Shown piece after piece: positions 50,623 to 59,661 of a stretch of 64,000 nt of DNA (the first letter of the stretch is position 1; each line of letters begins with the position of its first letter). The notes below the pieces were generated by a model that did no database searches, was not told where the DNA came from, and saw nothing but the letters and a program-made list of their open reading frames with translations. This stretch comes from Pseudomonas sp. TTU2014-080ASC (GTDB taxonomy: Bacteria > Pseudomonadota > Gammaproteobacteria > Pseudomonadales > Pseudomonadaceae). The stretch spans positions 310,001 through 374,000 of the forward strand of contig NZ_LKKK01000001.1 of NCBI RefSeq assembly GCF_001446935.1, in the 5' to 3' direction. The position numbers were made by a program, and so were the translations under genes.

Positions 50623-51051
50623 TCAAGGTTTAGCCTGCGCCTCGACCGTAGTCAGTCGCAGATGGGAGAAACCCAGCTTACCGGCCGCATCCATAGCGGT
50701 TACGACAGCCTGATGATGGGTCTGCGCATCCGCACTGATAATCAGTGGCAAGCTGTTATCACCGCTGGATTCTTTCTGCAGCGCGGCCATCAGGTTATCC
50801 AGATTGCTTTCCATCAATTGCTGCCCGTTCACCGAAAAGCTGCCATCAGCCGCAATCAGGATCTCCACCTGCTTCAGTTCAGTCTGCTCAGGCGGAGTCC
50901 CACTTGCCGCCTCAGGCAAGTCAACCTTCAACTGGGTTTCACGGGTAAACGTAGTGGTGACGACAAAAAACAACAGCAGGATGAACACCACATCGATCAA
51001 CGATGCCAGGTTGATCTCAACATTTTCCCGGGGTTTGCGCCGGAATTTCAC
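50623..51051 (-). CDS. exbD: ExbD/TolR-type biopolymer transport protein
   Basis: A 142-residue protein with one membrane helix containing D20 (SLIDVVFILLLFF), the proton-carrying residue, and a periplasmic domain. It pairs with the ExbB-type protein encoded upstream (start GTG, four-base overlap). Here between exbB and lpxK as in P. aeruginosa (PA2982-PA2983). Which TonB-like partner it serves is unclear; no tonB is in the window. Confidence 0.88.
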   Translation of the reverse strand: MKFRRKPRENVEINLASLIDVVFILLLFFVVTTTFTRETQLKVDLPEAASGTPPEQTELKQVEILIAADGSFSVNGQQLMESNLDNLMAALQKESSGDNSLPLIISADAQTHHQAVVTAMDAAGKLGFSHLRLTTVEAQAKP

Positions 51052-51680
51052 GCTTTATCCTCACCGAGGTCCACGTCACGATCGCCTTGGACTACTTCAA
51101 CCAGGCGAATGGCTTCCTGCTCCATGCCGACCACCAGCTCATCGACACGGCGCTGCAGATAACGGTGGAAGAACAAGGCGGGAATAGCCACCATCAGACC
51201 GGCTGCCGTAGTAATCAGTGCCTTGGCAATGCCGCCAGCCAGCGAGGCTGCATTGGTCATGCCTGAGCCCATAAAAGAACTAAAAATGTCGATCATGCCC
51301 AGGACCGTACCCAAAAGGCCCAGCAGCGGCGCGATACCAGCGATCGTGCCCAGCGCATTTAGATAGCGTTCAAGCTCGTGAATAACACGGGCTGCCGCCT
51401 CCTCGATGCACTCCTTCATGATCTCGCGACCATGTTTGGAATTGGCCAGACCTGCGGCCAGAATCTGCCCAAGCGGGGAATCTGCACGTAACTCTTTGAG
51501 CTTCTGGTTGTTCAGCTTCTTTTCCTTGATCCACTTCCAGACCTGACCTAACAGGTGTGGTGGTGAAATGCGGCTGGGCCGCAGTGTCCAGAGTCGTTCA
51601 GCGATAATGCCTGCAGCAGCGATAGAACACAGAATGATCGGCAGCATAATCCAGCCGCCAGCTTTGACCAGTTCCCACAC
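51048..51680 (-). CDS. exbB: ExbB/TolQ-type proton channel protein
   Basis: A 210-residue membrane protein with three helices and the conserved pattern IAPLLGLLGTVLGMIDIF near residues 115-132. The start is GTG at 51680. It would form the proton channel with the ExbD protein. Comparison with the shorter ExbB-like protein at 14049-14525 shows two distinct members of this family in the window. Confidence 0.9.
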   Translation of the reverse strand: MWELVKAGGWIMLPIILCSIAAAGIIAERLWTLRPSRISPPHLLGQVWKWIKEKKLNNQKLKELRADSPLGQILAAGLANSKHGREIMKECIEEAAARVIHELERYLNALGTIAGIAPLLGLLGTVLGMIDIFSSFMGSGMTNAASLAGGIAKALITTAAGLMVAIPALFFHRYLQRRVDELVVGMEQEAIRLVEVVQGDRDVDLGEDKA

Positions 51681-51752
51681 GGTGGCAGATCCCCTTCACA
51701 AAATTCTCGCAACTCTAGCATAGGCCCGCCGTCACGCGGACCGGCTCTTTGC

Positions 51753-53978
51753 TCATTTTTCACGCCAAAAACGCAACTCATCTCTGGCACCTGTCGCCGG
51801 ACGGTATCGGCCCAGCTCAATTCTGAGAGTTCCCGACTCAGCCGTGTCATAGAGATCAGCCCCCACAGCCGAATAACGCTGCACAACTGATGCATGCGGA
51901 TGACCAAACGCATTGAATGCGCCCCGTGAAATCAACGCGGAGTCAGGCCTAAGGCGGCTCAGCAACGTTAACGATGAAGAACTTTGGCTGCCATGATGCG
52001 GCGCAAGCAACCAGTGCACTTTTTCCGCCCAATCTTCAGCAGCTAATGCCTGCTCGGCGACGTGATCGATGTCGCCAGTCAGCCACAGGCGCTCGCCGTT
52101 AGCCTCAATTACCAGCACACAGGAGGCCTGATTTCCCGTGCGCGCAGCATGCCAGCGCCACAGCCGGAAACTCACACCATCCCAATCCCACTGTTCACCG
52201 GAGGCGCAGGCATCAACGGGTATAGCAATGGTCAGTTTCTCCGGTTCACCACTCACAGCACGCCTGACATAAAGACTGCGCACAACAGCTGACGCCCCGC
52301 CACTGTGGTCTGAGTCAGCATGGCTGATGAGCATCAGATCCAGTTTGCGCACATCCAGCGCCCGCAACGAGGGCACAACGATTCGTTCACCAGTATCGAA
52401 GTCCCCAAATCTCGGCCCCGCGTCATAAAGCAGATCATGGTTCTGGGTTCTAACCAGTACCGCAAGCCCTTGCCCAACATCCAGCAGCGCCACATCTGCC
52501 AGACCATGCGCCGGGCGCTCCGGCGCACAAAAATACAGCGGCAGAAGCAGGATCAACCCCAGCGCGCGAAGTGGCAGCGCTGCGGGCAACAGCAGCACCA
52601 GCGTTCCCAGGCCGACACAGCACCACGTCCATAGAGGCAACACAGGCGCTTGCCAGGCAGGCATCCACTGTGCGATCTGAGCCAGCACGAGAAACAGCAG
52701 GCTGAGAACATTGCCAGCTAGCCACAGAACAGCCTCTCCTACCCCTGCCAAAGGCAGTAAGAACAGCCCGATCAAACCCAAAGGTACCACCACAAAACCG
52801 ACCACCGGACCGGCGATCAGATTGGCCAGCGGGCTACTAAGGCTGACCGGCAAGCCTAAAGCCACCAGCATCGGCAACAGACCCAGCGCCATGGTCCACT
52901 GCACGCGCCACAAACTCACCCACCAGCGCCAGGCCCCCAAGCGTCCGGAGAACAGCAGCATCAATAGCAGCACGGCTCCAAATGACAACCAAAAGCCAGG
53001 CTGCAAGCACACCAACGGCTCCCACAGCAGAACTGCCAGCAGACTGAAGCCAAATGGCCTGATAACGCCAAGATGCCGATAGCGCCAACGCCATAGCAGC
53101 ACCAGCGCCACACCGACACAGGCACGCTGTACCGGCACTTCAAAACCCGCCAGCAAGCCATAGCCCAACGCCCCGAAAGCACTTACCAGACACGCCACAG
53201 GCAACCACGGCCAGCGCTGCGGCCACCCCCCCAGCCTCGCCAACCCTGCAATCAGGCCGTAGAGCAACGCCGCCATCAGACCAACGTGCTGACCTGAGAT
53301 CACCATTAAATGCACGGTGCCAGTTTGCTGAAACATCGACCAGTCAGCACTGCTCAGCCCTGAGCCGTCACCCAGCACCAGCGCACTGAGCGCTCCGGCC
53401 TGCCCTGCTGCACCAGACGCCAACAACTGTTGACGCAATCCTTCGCGAACGGCTCCGGGCCCTGCTCCTTGGGTAATCAGCTGTCCGCTCTTCACGCTGC
53501 CTGTCGCGCCGATGCGCTGGCTAAGTAGCCAGGCTTCGTAATCAAACGATTGCGGATTAACTAGGCCTCGTGGCCGCTTCAGATGGACCGCCAGCCGCCA
53601 GACATCGCCGCCGCGCACCTGCGGCCCACCGTACCAGGACAGACGCATCTTGCCCGGCAGCCGGGTGCGGCGTGAGGTTGCATCTTCCAGTTCGAAGCGC
53701 ACAACCTGCTGACTGTTATCCGGCAGGCCCACAACCGTACCTTGCAGCCATAAAGTGCGGCCATTCAGTTCAGACGGCAGACGATCATCCAGCGCCAGCT
53801 GAGCACTCCAGCAGGCCCAGCTCAACCCCAGCAAGAACAATCCCAGCGGATAACCTCGAAAAGGCAGCAGGACAATGCCCGCGACAAGCATCAGACCAAC
53901 ACAACCTGATGATGGCAGTGCTGGCAACCAGCGCAGTAGCAATAGACCTGCGAGCAGAGCGAACATCCCTATCCGCAT
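51753..53978 (-). CDS. comEC: DNA uptake channel protein ComEC/Rec2
   Basis: Inner-membrane channel for single-stranded DNA in natural transformation, 741 residues. The order is N-terminal soluble DUF4131-like part, the competence membrane domain with many helices (about 210-480), then a metallo-beta-lactamase-like domain with SHADSDHSGG and PHHGSQ metal motifs. ATG at 53978 has GGGAG upstream; an in-frame TTG at 54020 is less likely. The gene is intact, so the strain may be competent. Confidence 0.93.
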   Translation of the reverse strand: MRIGMFALLAGLLLLRWLPALPSSGCVGLMLVAGIVLLPFRGYPLGLFLLGLSWACWSAQLALDDRLPSELNGRTLWLQGTVVGLPDNSQQVVRFELEDATSRRTRLPGKMRLSWYGGPQVRGGDVWRLAVHLKRPRGLVNPQSFDYEAWLLSQRIGATGSVKSGQLITQGAGPGAVREGLRQQLLASGAAGQAGALSALVLGDGSGLSSADWSMFQQTGTVHLMVISGQHVGLMAALLYGLIAGLARLGGWPQRWPWLPVACLVSAFGALGYGLLAGFEVPVQRACVGVALVLLWRWRYRHLGVIRPFGFSLLAVLLWEPLVCLQPGFWLSFGAVLLLMLLFSGRLGAWRWWVSLWRVQWTMALGLLPMLVALGLPVSLSSPLANLIAGPVVGFVVVPLGLIGLFLLPLAGVGEAVLWLAGNVLSLLFLVLAQIAQWMPAWQAPVLPLWTWCCVGLGTLVLLLPAALPLRALGLILLLPLYFCAPERPAHGLADVALLDVGQGLAVLVRTQNHDLLYDAGPRFGDFDTGERIVVPSLRALDVRKLDLMLISHADSDHSGGASAVVRSLYVRRAVSGEPEKLTIAIPVDACASGEQWDWDGVSFRLWRWHAARTGNQASCVLVIEANGERLWLTGDIDHVAEQALAAEDWAEKVHWLLAPHHGSQSSSSLTLLSRLRPDSALISRGAFNAFGHPHASVVQRYSAVGADLYDTAESGTLRIELGRYRPATGARDELRFWREK

Positions 53979-54123
53979 GACCCACTCCCTGAGTCCCTGA
54001 TGAAGCCCATGCAACAGCACAGGCTGTCACTTCATCCGCCGAAACATACATCGACTCACCCGGTTCGGCTGCCCGAGCATTCTCAAAGACGAATCAACAG
54101 CGTGCGTATATGGATCGGAGCAC

Positions 54124-54495
54124 CTACTTCTGCGTCAGCGCCGCAACAGCCTCACGCAACCACTGCACGCACTCCGGCGTCATCCAGGTGCCTTTCGACA
54201 AGTGCGGTTCATCCACCATTGCCTGACGAAACTTCTGATGTGTCTCCGGATTGGTTCCTGCATAGGAATGGAACAGTGCCAACCACTCCCCGGCCAACTC
54301 AGAAGCCTCTCCCGAAAAGGTATCAAGCCTGGCAGCTACGGCCTGATGCAGGCGCTGAACATCGGCCAGGTTGTACAGCCGGTAACCTGCCGCGCTTCTG
54401 GCAGAGGGGAGCAGAAGCCCTGTTTCCTTCTAATGGTGCAGGGTACGAACCGATATACCGGCCCGCTTGGCCAGCTCACCCACCTGAATCAACAT
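54124..54495 (-). pseudogene. Decayed MerR-family regulator
   Basis: Reading from the ATG at 54495 gives MLIQVGELAKRAGISVRTLHH, then a TAG stop at 54432-54430 where the family has a tyrosine (HHYEE). The same frame then continues with KETGLLLPSARSAAGYRLYNLADVQRLH, plainly MerR. After this, about 100 or more residues of the usual linker and TipA-like domain are missing: the frame jumps to an acidic part ending WMTPECVQWLREAVAALTQK and stops at 54124. A good GGGAG site remains before the ATG. The stop plus internal deletion mean no working regulator is made. It may be a remnant of a TipAS-type MerR gene. Confidence 0.8.
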
Positions 54496-54575
54496 TCCGA
54501 CTCCCTATGTTCTGCCAGTGAACGAACTCTGAGGCCTCACGCGACGTGAGGGTCAAGATCATAAATGCAAAAAAA

Positions 54576-54597
54576 AACGACTCACAAAGGAGTCGTT
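54576..54597 (-). terminator. Terminator of the lolCDE operon
   Basis: The eight-base stem AACGACTC/GAGTCGTT with six-base loop is followed on the minus strand by a run of T. It lies 25 bases after the lolE stop. Confidence 0.85.
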
Positions 54598-54622
54598 CTT
54601 TCGCTGCGTCATCTGCCACTAC

Positions 54623-55867
54623 CTATTCGTAGCGCAGCGCCTCTGCAGGCTGAATGCGTGATGCACGCCAAGATGGATAGATAGTCGCCAGAAAGCTCAG
54701 GCTAAATGCTGCCGTGCAGATCAGCACCACATCAAACACCTGCAAATCCGAAGGCAGATTGCTGACGAAATAGACATCCGAGCTCATCACATGCTGCCCC
54801 GTCACGCGCTCAATCCAGCCTACCAACTGACTGACATTCAGCGCAGCCAGCACACCCAGCACCGCACCAATCAGTGTACCGATCAGGCCAATCACCGTGC
54901 CCTGCACCATAAAGATGCCCATAATCTGCTGCGGCGTAGCACCCAGCGTCCGCAGGATTGCGATATCCGCGCCCTTATCCGACACCACCATGATCAGAGT
55001 GGCAATGATGTTAAATGCCGCCACTGCCACGATCAGCAGAAGAAGCAGGCCGATCATGGTTTTTTCCATCTTCATCGCGCTGAACAGACTGCCCTGAGTT
55101 TGTGTCCAGTCACTTGGCTTGTAACCCTGCCCCAAGCTCGCAGAGATACTCGCGGCCACTTGTGGTGCCTGATACAAATCAACCAGCTTGAGACGAACGC
55201 TCTGCACTTGGCCGGGTTCAAAACGCTGAATCTGCGCGGCATCAGCCACATTAATCAGTGCCAGAGAGCTGTCCAGTTCAGCCCCAACCTTGAAAATGCC
55301 CACCACGTTCAGGCGCTGCATGCGAGGGCTGATGCCGCCGGGCACACTACTCAGTTCCGGTACGATGAGCGCCAGTTTGTCACCAATGCGCAACTGGAAG
55401 CGGCGCGCTGTAATTTCACCGATCACCACCCCGAACTCACCTTCACGCAGGTCCTCAAGGCGGCCCTGAATCATGTGCTGGCCAATGATTGACACCTGCG
55501 GCTCAAGCAATGGATCAACACCGTGCAATTGTACCGGCTGCATCATGCCCCGGTAAGAGAGCAAGCCTTCAAGCTCGGCAAACGGGACCGCACCCAACAC
55601 CTGCGGATTTTTCCGAGCTTCTGCCGCCACACTCTGCCAGTCATTCAACGGCTTTTCCGCTGAAATACTGGCGTGCGGCACCATGCCGAGAATCCGGGTG
55701 CTCATTTCCTTCTGGAAGCCGTTCATCACCGACAACACCACAATCATCGCCAGCACACCCAGTGCCAGACCGATCATTGATGTCATCGAAATGAAAGAAA
55801 TGTAGTGGTTACGCCGCTTGGCACCGGTGTATCGAATACCGATAAAGAGACTCAGCGGGCGAAACAT
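54623..55867 (-). CDS. lolE: Lipoprotein-releasing permease LolE
   Basis: Permease half of the LolCDE exporter that frees lipoproteins from the inner membrane for LolA. The 414 residues have one N-terminal helix, a large periplasmic domain and three C-terminal helices with the FtsX-like pattern. It resembles LolC at 56558-57808 throughout, an old duplication. It starts inside the lolD stop (TAATG). Assignment of E versus C rests on gene order as in P. aeruginosa. Confidence 0.9.
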   Translation of the reverse strand: MFRPLSLFIGIRYTGAKRRNHYISFISMTSMIGLALGVLAMIVVLSVMNGFQKEMSTRILGMVPHASISAEKPLNDWQSVAAEARKNPQVLGAVPFAELEGLLSYRGMMQPVQLHGVDPLLEPQVSIIGQHMIQGRLEDLREGEFGVVIGEITARRFQLRIGDKLALIVPELSSVPGGISPRMQRLNVVGIFKVGAELDSSLALINVADAAQIQRFEPGQVQSVRLKLVDLYQAPQVAASISASLGQGYKPSDWTQTQGSLFSAMKMEKTMIGLLLLLIVAVAAFNIIATLIMVVSDKGADIAILRTLGATPQQIMGIFMVQGTVIGLIGTLIGAVLGVLAALNVSQLVGWIERVTGQHVMSSDVYFVSNLPSDLQVFDVVLICTAAFSLSFLATIYPSWRASRIQPAEALRYE

Positions 55868-56565
55868 TAGGCTACCACCAACTTGCCGCCTTCCAGACGC
55901 AGCACGCGGTCCATCTGCTGCGCCAGAGACATATCATGAGTCACCACCAGAAAGGCCGTCTGAGAAGAACTGCTGAGCTCCTTCATCAGCTCCTGAATCC
56001 CCTGAGCGGTGTGCTGATCCAGGTTGCCGGTCGGCTCATCCAGCAGCACCAATCCCGGACGGTTAACCAGTGCGCGTGCAATCGCAACACGCTGCCGCTC
56101 ACCACCTGACAGTTCAGCCGGTTTGTGCGCCAAACGATGCCCCAGCCCGACGCGCTCCAGCAAAGCTGTTGCCCGCTCACGCGCCTCGTTAATCGGCGTG
56201 CTACCTATCAGCAACGGCATGCACACGTTCTCCAGCGCAGTGAACTCAGGCAGCAGGTGGTGGAACTGGTAAACAAAGCCCAAGGCCCGGTTACGCAGCA
56301 GCCCGCGCTGTTTTTCATTCAGCGCAGACAACTCCTCACCTGCCAGCCAGACACTACCGGTACTTGGTGTATCCAACCCGCCCAGCATGTTGAGCAGTGT
56401 ACTTTTGCCCGAGCCGGAACTCCCTACGATGGCTACACGCTCGCCTGGATGCAACTCCAACTGTAAGTCCTGCAGGACCACAACCGACTGCGGACCTTCG
56501 TCATAACTCTTGCCGAGATTGCGGCAACTCAACACTGCTCGATCTTGCATAACCTGATCACTCAT
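55867..56565 (-). CDS. lolD: Lipoprotein-releasing ATPase LolD
   Basis: ATPase of LolCDE, 232 residues. Walker [10 protein letters not shown], the LolD-specific [14 protein letters not shown] segment, the signature [14 protein letters not shown] and Walker B LVLLDEP are all present. I chose ATG 56565, which has GGAGG about ten bases upstream and overlaps the lolC stop by eight bases; a frame open to 56601 lies inside lolC. Confidence 0.95.
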   Translation of the reverse strand: MSDQVMQDRAVLSCRNLGKSYDEGPQSVVVLQDLQLELHPGERVAIVGSSGSGKSTLLNMLGGLDTPSTGSVWLAGEELSALNEKQRGLLRNRALGFVYQFHHLLPEFTALENVCMPLLIGSTPINEARERATALLERVGLGHRLAHKPAELSGGERQRVAIARALVNRPGLVLLDEPTGNLDQHTAQGIQELMKELSSSSQTAFLVVTHDMSLAQQMDRVLRLEGGKLVVA

Positions 56566-57808
56566 AACGCAGAGCCTCCGCTGGCTGGGTGCGCGCAGCA
56601 CGCCAGGCCGGATAAAGGGTGGCTAGAAAACTCAGAAGCAACGCAGCACCACATACCATCAGTACGTCCGCCAGCATCAATTGGGAGGGCAAATAGTCGA
56701 TGAAGTAGACATCTGCATTGAGAAACTGAATACCGAGGACCTTCTCAACCCAGGCGATCACACTGCTGATATTCAGCGCGGCCAATATCCCCAACACCGC
56801 ACCAATCAAGGTGCCAAATACACCAATCACAGTCCCCTGCACCATAAAGATGGACATGATCTGACCCGGCGTAGCACCCAGCGTTCGCAGAATGGCGATG
56901 TCCCCCTTCTTGTCGGTGACCACCATGACCAACGTGGAAATGATGTTGAAAGCCGCCACCGCCACAATAAGCAGCAACAACAGGCCAATCATGGCCTTCT
57001 CCATGCGGATAGCCTGATACAGATTGCCGTGTGTGCGGGTCCAGTCCCGGGCGTAATAATCACCATTGCCCAACTGTTCAGACAACGCCCACGCGGTACG
57101 CGGAGCTTGGAACAGATCAGCAAACTTCAGGCGGATACCCTGAACCTGATCAGGCTTCCAGCGTTGCAGACGTGCGATGTCCTGCACGTGGGTCAGCGCA
57201 AGGTGTCCGTCTACTTCACCAGCCCCGACGTGGAAGATGCCAACCACGGTGAAACGCTTGAGTCGCGGGAACATACCGCCTGGAGTAACCGTCACCTCAG
57301 GGGCAACAAAGGTAATCTTGTCCCCTACTGCTACGCCCAACTTAGAAGCAGCCTTGTCGCCCAACACCATGCCGAACTCGCCGGCTTTGAGCGCTTGCAA
57401 ATTGCCCTGCTGGAAGAAGTCATCAATGATCGACACCTTCGACTCTTCTGCCGGATCAACTGCGTTGATCAGCACCTTCTGGACCTGCCCGTTATTACTG
57501 AGCAGACCTTGCATCTGGCTAAACGGCGCGGCCGCTACGACCTGGGAATTCCCCTGCGCACGCTGGGCCAGATCGCGCCAGTCATTGATAGGTGTCGGGC
57601 TTTCGATAGTCGCGTGGGGCACCATGCCGAGCACACGGGTGCGCATCTCATGATCGAAGCCATTCATAACCGACAACACAAGAATCATCACCAGCACACC
57701 CAGTGCCAGTCCAATCATCGAGGTCAGGGAAATAAAAGAAACAAAATGGCTTCGGCGTTTGGCCCGCGTGTAGCGCGTACCAATAAATACAAATAATGGT
57801 CTGAACAT
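56558..57808 (-). CDS. lolC: Lipoprotein-releasing permease LolC
   Basis: The other permease of LolCDE, 416 residues from ATG 57808 ([13 protein letters not shown]). Domain layout as in LolE: one N-terminal helix, a periplasmic part and three C-terminal helices. The frame is open up to 58015, but that part overlaps the divergent PilZ gene and its promoter, and the start at 57808 matches LolE residue for residue. First gene of the operon. Confidence 0.92.
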   Translation of the reverse strand: MFRPLFVFIGTRYTRAKRRSHFVSFISLTSMIGLALGVLVMILVLSVMNGFDHEMRTRVLGMVPHATIESPTPINDWRDLAQRAQGNSQVVAAAPFSQMQGLLSNNGQVQKVLINAVDPAEESKVSIIDDFFQQGNLQALKAGEFGMVLGDKAASKLGVAVGDKITFVAPEVTVTPGGMFPRLKRFTVVGIFHVGAGEVDGHLALTHVQDIARLQRWKPDQVQGIRLKFADLFQAPRTAWALSEQLGNGDYYARDWTRTHGNLYQAIRMEKAMIGLLLLLIVAVAAFNIISTLVMVVTDKKGDIAILRTLGATPGQIMSIFMVQGTVIGVFGTLIGAVLGILAALNISSVIAWVEKVLGIQFLNADVYFIDYLPSQLMLADVLMVCGAALLLSFLATLYPAWRAARTQPAEALRYE

Positions 57809-57901
57809 ATCGGGCTGATTCGCGGGAAAAAGGAACGTCCTTGTGGCAGGGCAGAAAAAGCGGCCGTACACTCTGACCACTACTGTTGCTATGGATTCGC
57901 C

Positions 57902-58477
57902 ATGCCGATGCAAGAAGATATTGATCGCCGCGAATACTATCGTATAGACGATACGATAGCACTGGAATTCACCCAGCTTACAGGTCCTGAAGCTGTAGCC
58001 AGTGATGAGCTTCACGACAGCTCACCGCTGTTCAACCTGCTCAGCGATCTGCAACTCATGGATATCGAATCCCAACATCTGTTACGCAACATCAGTGAGC
58101 GTGACCGCACGCTGGCCAATTACCTCAAGCTCACCAACAAGCGCATTGAATTACTGGGGCAGGCACTCTCCCAAAGTCTCCTTCGCGATATTGGTCCGGC
58201 CCGGGAAGTGAGCATTTCCGAAGGCGGCATCAATTTCCTGCACAACACCCCAGTTGAGCAAAACAGTCACCTAGCGCTGAAAATGATCCTTATGCCTCAG
58301 GCACTTGGACTGTTATTACGCGCCCGAGTAGTCCACTGCCGCGCCGTAGCCAATGAAAAATTCGAGTTGGGCCTTGAGTTTGAGTCACTCACTGAAGCCC
58401 AGCGCCAGACGCTCGCAAGGCATATCCTACAACGTCAGGCACAAAAGCGCCGCGAGGCTCTAAAACAACCCAAGTGA
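57902..58477 (+). CDS. PilZ-domain protein, likely c-di-GMP binding
   Basis: A 191-residue protein with an N-terminal helical part and a C-terminal PilZ domain. An RxxxR-like RREYYR lies near residues 9-14; the second motif, normally D/NxSxxG, appears as SISEGG near 100-105 with serine in first place. The counterpart in P. aeruginosa (PA2989) was among the PilZ proteins reported to bind cyclic di-GMP. Unlike the PilZ at 26241, it carries binding motifs. It is divergent from lolC and followed after seven bases by a small secreted protein gene. Output is unknown. Confidence 0.82.
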   Translation: MPMQEDIDRREYYRIDDTIALEFTQLTGPEAVASDELHDSSPLFNLLSDLQLMDIESQHLLRNISERDRTLANYLKLTNKRIELLGQALSQSLLRDIGPAREVSISEGGINFLHNTPVEQNSHLALKMILMPQALGLLLRARVVHCRAVANEKFELGLEFESLTEAQRQTLARHILQRQAQKRREALKQPK

Positions 58478-58484
58478 GATCGTC

Positions 58485-58781
58485 ATGAAACAGTTTCTGT
58501 TTATGATGCTGCTTCTACCAGGCCTAACGATCGCCGATACCCTGCGCATTCCGATCGGGCAACAAGGCGGGGATCTGCCCCATCTTCCTCAATATGGCGA
58601 ATCCAGACGCACTGTACTGGAGCGTTTCGGCCTGGCCGATGAAGAACATCCCAGTGTCGGCAACCCACCAATTACGCGCTGGGACTACCGTGAATTCAGC
58701 GTCTACTTCGAGCGCGATCATGTCATCAACAGCGTTCGTCATCATTCCAGCACCAGCCAAAACATTAAGGAGCAGCAGTGA
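58485..58781 (+). CDS. Small secreted protein of unknown function
   Basis: A 98-residue protein with a signal peptide (cut near IAD, residues 16-18) and no lipobox. After it comes a compact domain: VLERFGLADEEHPSVGNPP, then ITRWDYREFSVYFERDHVINSV. The pattern of a fG-P turn, a Trp-Tyr strand and a VyFE-d-Vi-sV strand recalls the BamE/OmlA fold, but this is only a visual likeness. It overlaps the glpQ-like gene (GTGA), so the two are coupled. Not recognised as a named gene; it appears beside glpQ in other pseudomonads. Confidence 0.75.
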   Translation: MKQFLFMMLLLPGLTIADTLRIPIGQQGGDLPHLPQYGESRRTVLERFGLADEEHPSVGNPPITRWDYREFSVYFERDHVINSVRHHSSTSQNIKEQQ

Positions 58782-59509
58782 CAGTTATCTACGGACATCG
58801 CGGTGGCAAAGGTGAGGTGCCCGAAAACACACTGGCCAGTTTCCAGCAATGCCTGAGTCACGGCGTACGTCGCTGCGAGCTGGACCTGCATCTGTCCCGC
58901 GACGGCGAGCTGATGGTCATTCACGACCCAACCCTAAAGCGTACAACCGGTCGCAGAGGTAAAGTTGTCGAGCACGATGCAGCCGAGCTGGTGACTTATG
59001 ACGCCCGCAAAGGTGGCCCAGGCGCAGTTGTACCCTGCCCGATCCCCAGACTTGAGGAGCTGTTTCAGAAGTGCGATTTCGAACACTGGCAACTTGAAGT
59101 CAAGAGTGCCTCCAAGGTGCGCTCAGCTCGCATGGTGGAACAAATCTCAGCACTGGCCGCCAAGTATCAGCTGACTGACAAAGTCACCGTAACATCCAGC
59201 TCCCGTGTAGTCTTGAGCGCACTCAAGGAGCTGGCCCCGCACCTGAAGCGCGGACTGGTAGCCGAATACGCTTGGCTGGATCCGCTGAAAGTCGCCAAAA
59301 ACTACGATTGCCACCTGCTGGCATTGAACTGGACGCTGTGCACACCGGAGCGCCTGCTCAAGGCACAGAAAAACGGCCTGCATGTATCCGTCTGGACGGT
59401 CAACGAACCAGCACTGATGCGCCGCCTGGCTGACTTCGGCGTAGACAGCATCATCACTGACTTCCCCGGTCTGGCCGTGGATACATTAGGCAAAGCGGCC
59501 TGTGCTTAA
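58778..59509 (+). CDS. glpQ: Glycerophosphodiester phosphodiesterase
   Basis: A 243-residue cytoplasmic UgpQ-type enzyme that splits glycerophosphodiesters to glycerol-3-phosphate and alcohol. Motifs: HRGGKGEVPENTLASF (catalytic H9 region), CELDLHLSRDGELMVIHDP and the late WTVNEP. No signal peptide. The start is GTG overlapping the small secreted protein gene by four bases. Ends before a strong terminator. Confidence 0.93.
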   Translation: MTVIYGHRGGKGEVPENTLASFQQCLSHGVRRCELDLHLSRDGELMVIHDPTLKRTTGRRGKVVEHDAAELVTYDARKGGPGAVVPCPIPRLEELFQKCDFEHWQLEVKSASKVRSARMVEQISALAAKYQLTDKVTVTSSSRVVLSALKELAPHLKRGLVAEYAWLDPLKVAKNYDCHLLALNWTLCTPERLLKAQKNGLHVSVWTVNEPALMRRLADFGVDSIITDFPGLAVDTLGKAACA

Positions 59510-59531
59510 ACCGGCCTGATTCGCGCCCACA

Positions 59532-59558
59532 AAAAACCGGCCATACTGGCCGGTTTTT
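59532..59558 (+). terminator. Terminator of glpQ
   Basis: The 12-base stem AAAAACCGGCCA/TGGCCGGTTTTT with a three-base loop lies 22 bases after the glpQ stop. The flanking A- and T-runs would allow it to act from both sides, including for sth. Confidence 0.9.
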
Positions 59559-59628
59559 CTTAGACAGCCTGATCAGAAACTCTCCCGATTAGGCCAACGC
59601 CACTCACTGGAGTTCCTGAACGGATCCC

Positions 59629-59657
59629 CTCCGGCCGGCTCAGGCCGCCGGCCGGAG
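59629..59657. repeat. Very stable GC hairpin after sth
   Basis: CTCCGGCCGG (59629-59638) pairs perfectly with CCGGCCGGAG (59648-59657) around a nine-base loop. It lies four bases beyond the sth stop (minus strand) without a following T-run, so it is more likely an mRNA-stabilising 3' hairpin or the first part of a tandem terminator with the glpQ hairpin. Confidence 0.6.
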
Positions 59658-59661
59658 TCGC

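Noticed and set aside
53979..54123. Small gene between comEC and the MerR remnant
   Set aside because: Frames here have neither ribosome-binding site nor similarity; probably part of the remains of the decayed region.
56681..57796. A 371-codon plus-strand open frame over lolC
   Set aside because: A mirror of the lolC codons; a similar mirror appears over lolE, as expected from two homologous genes.
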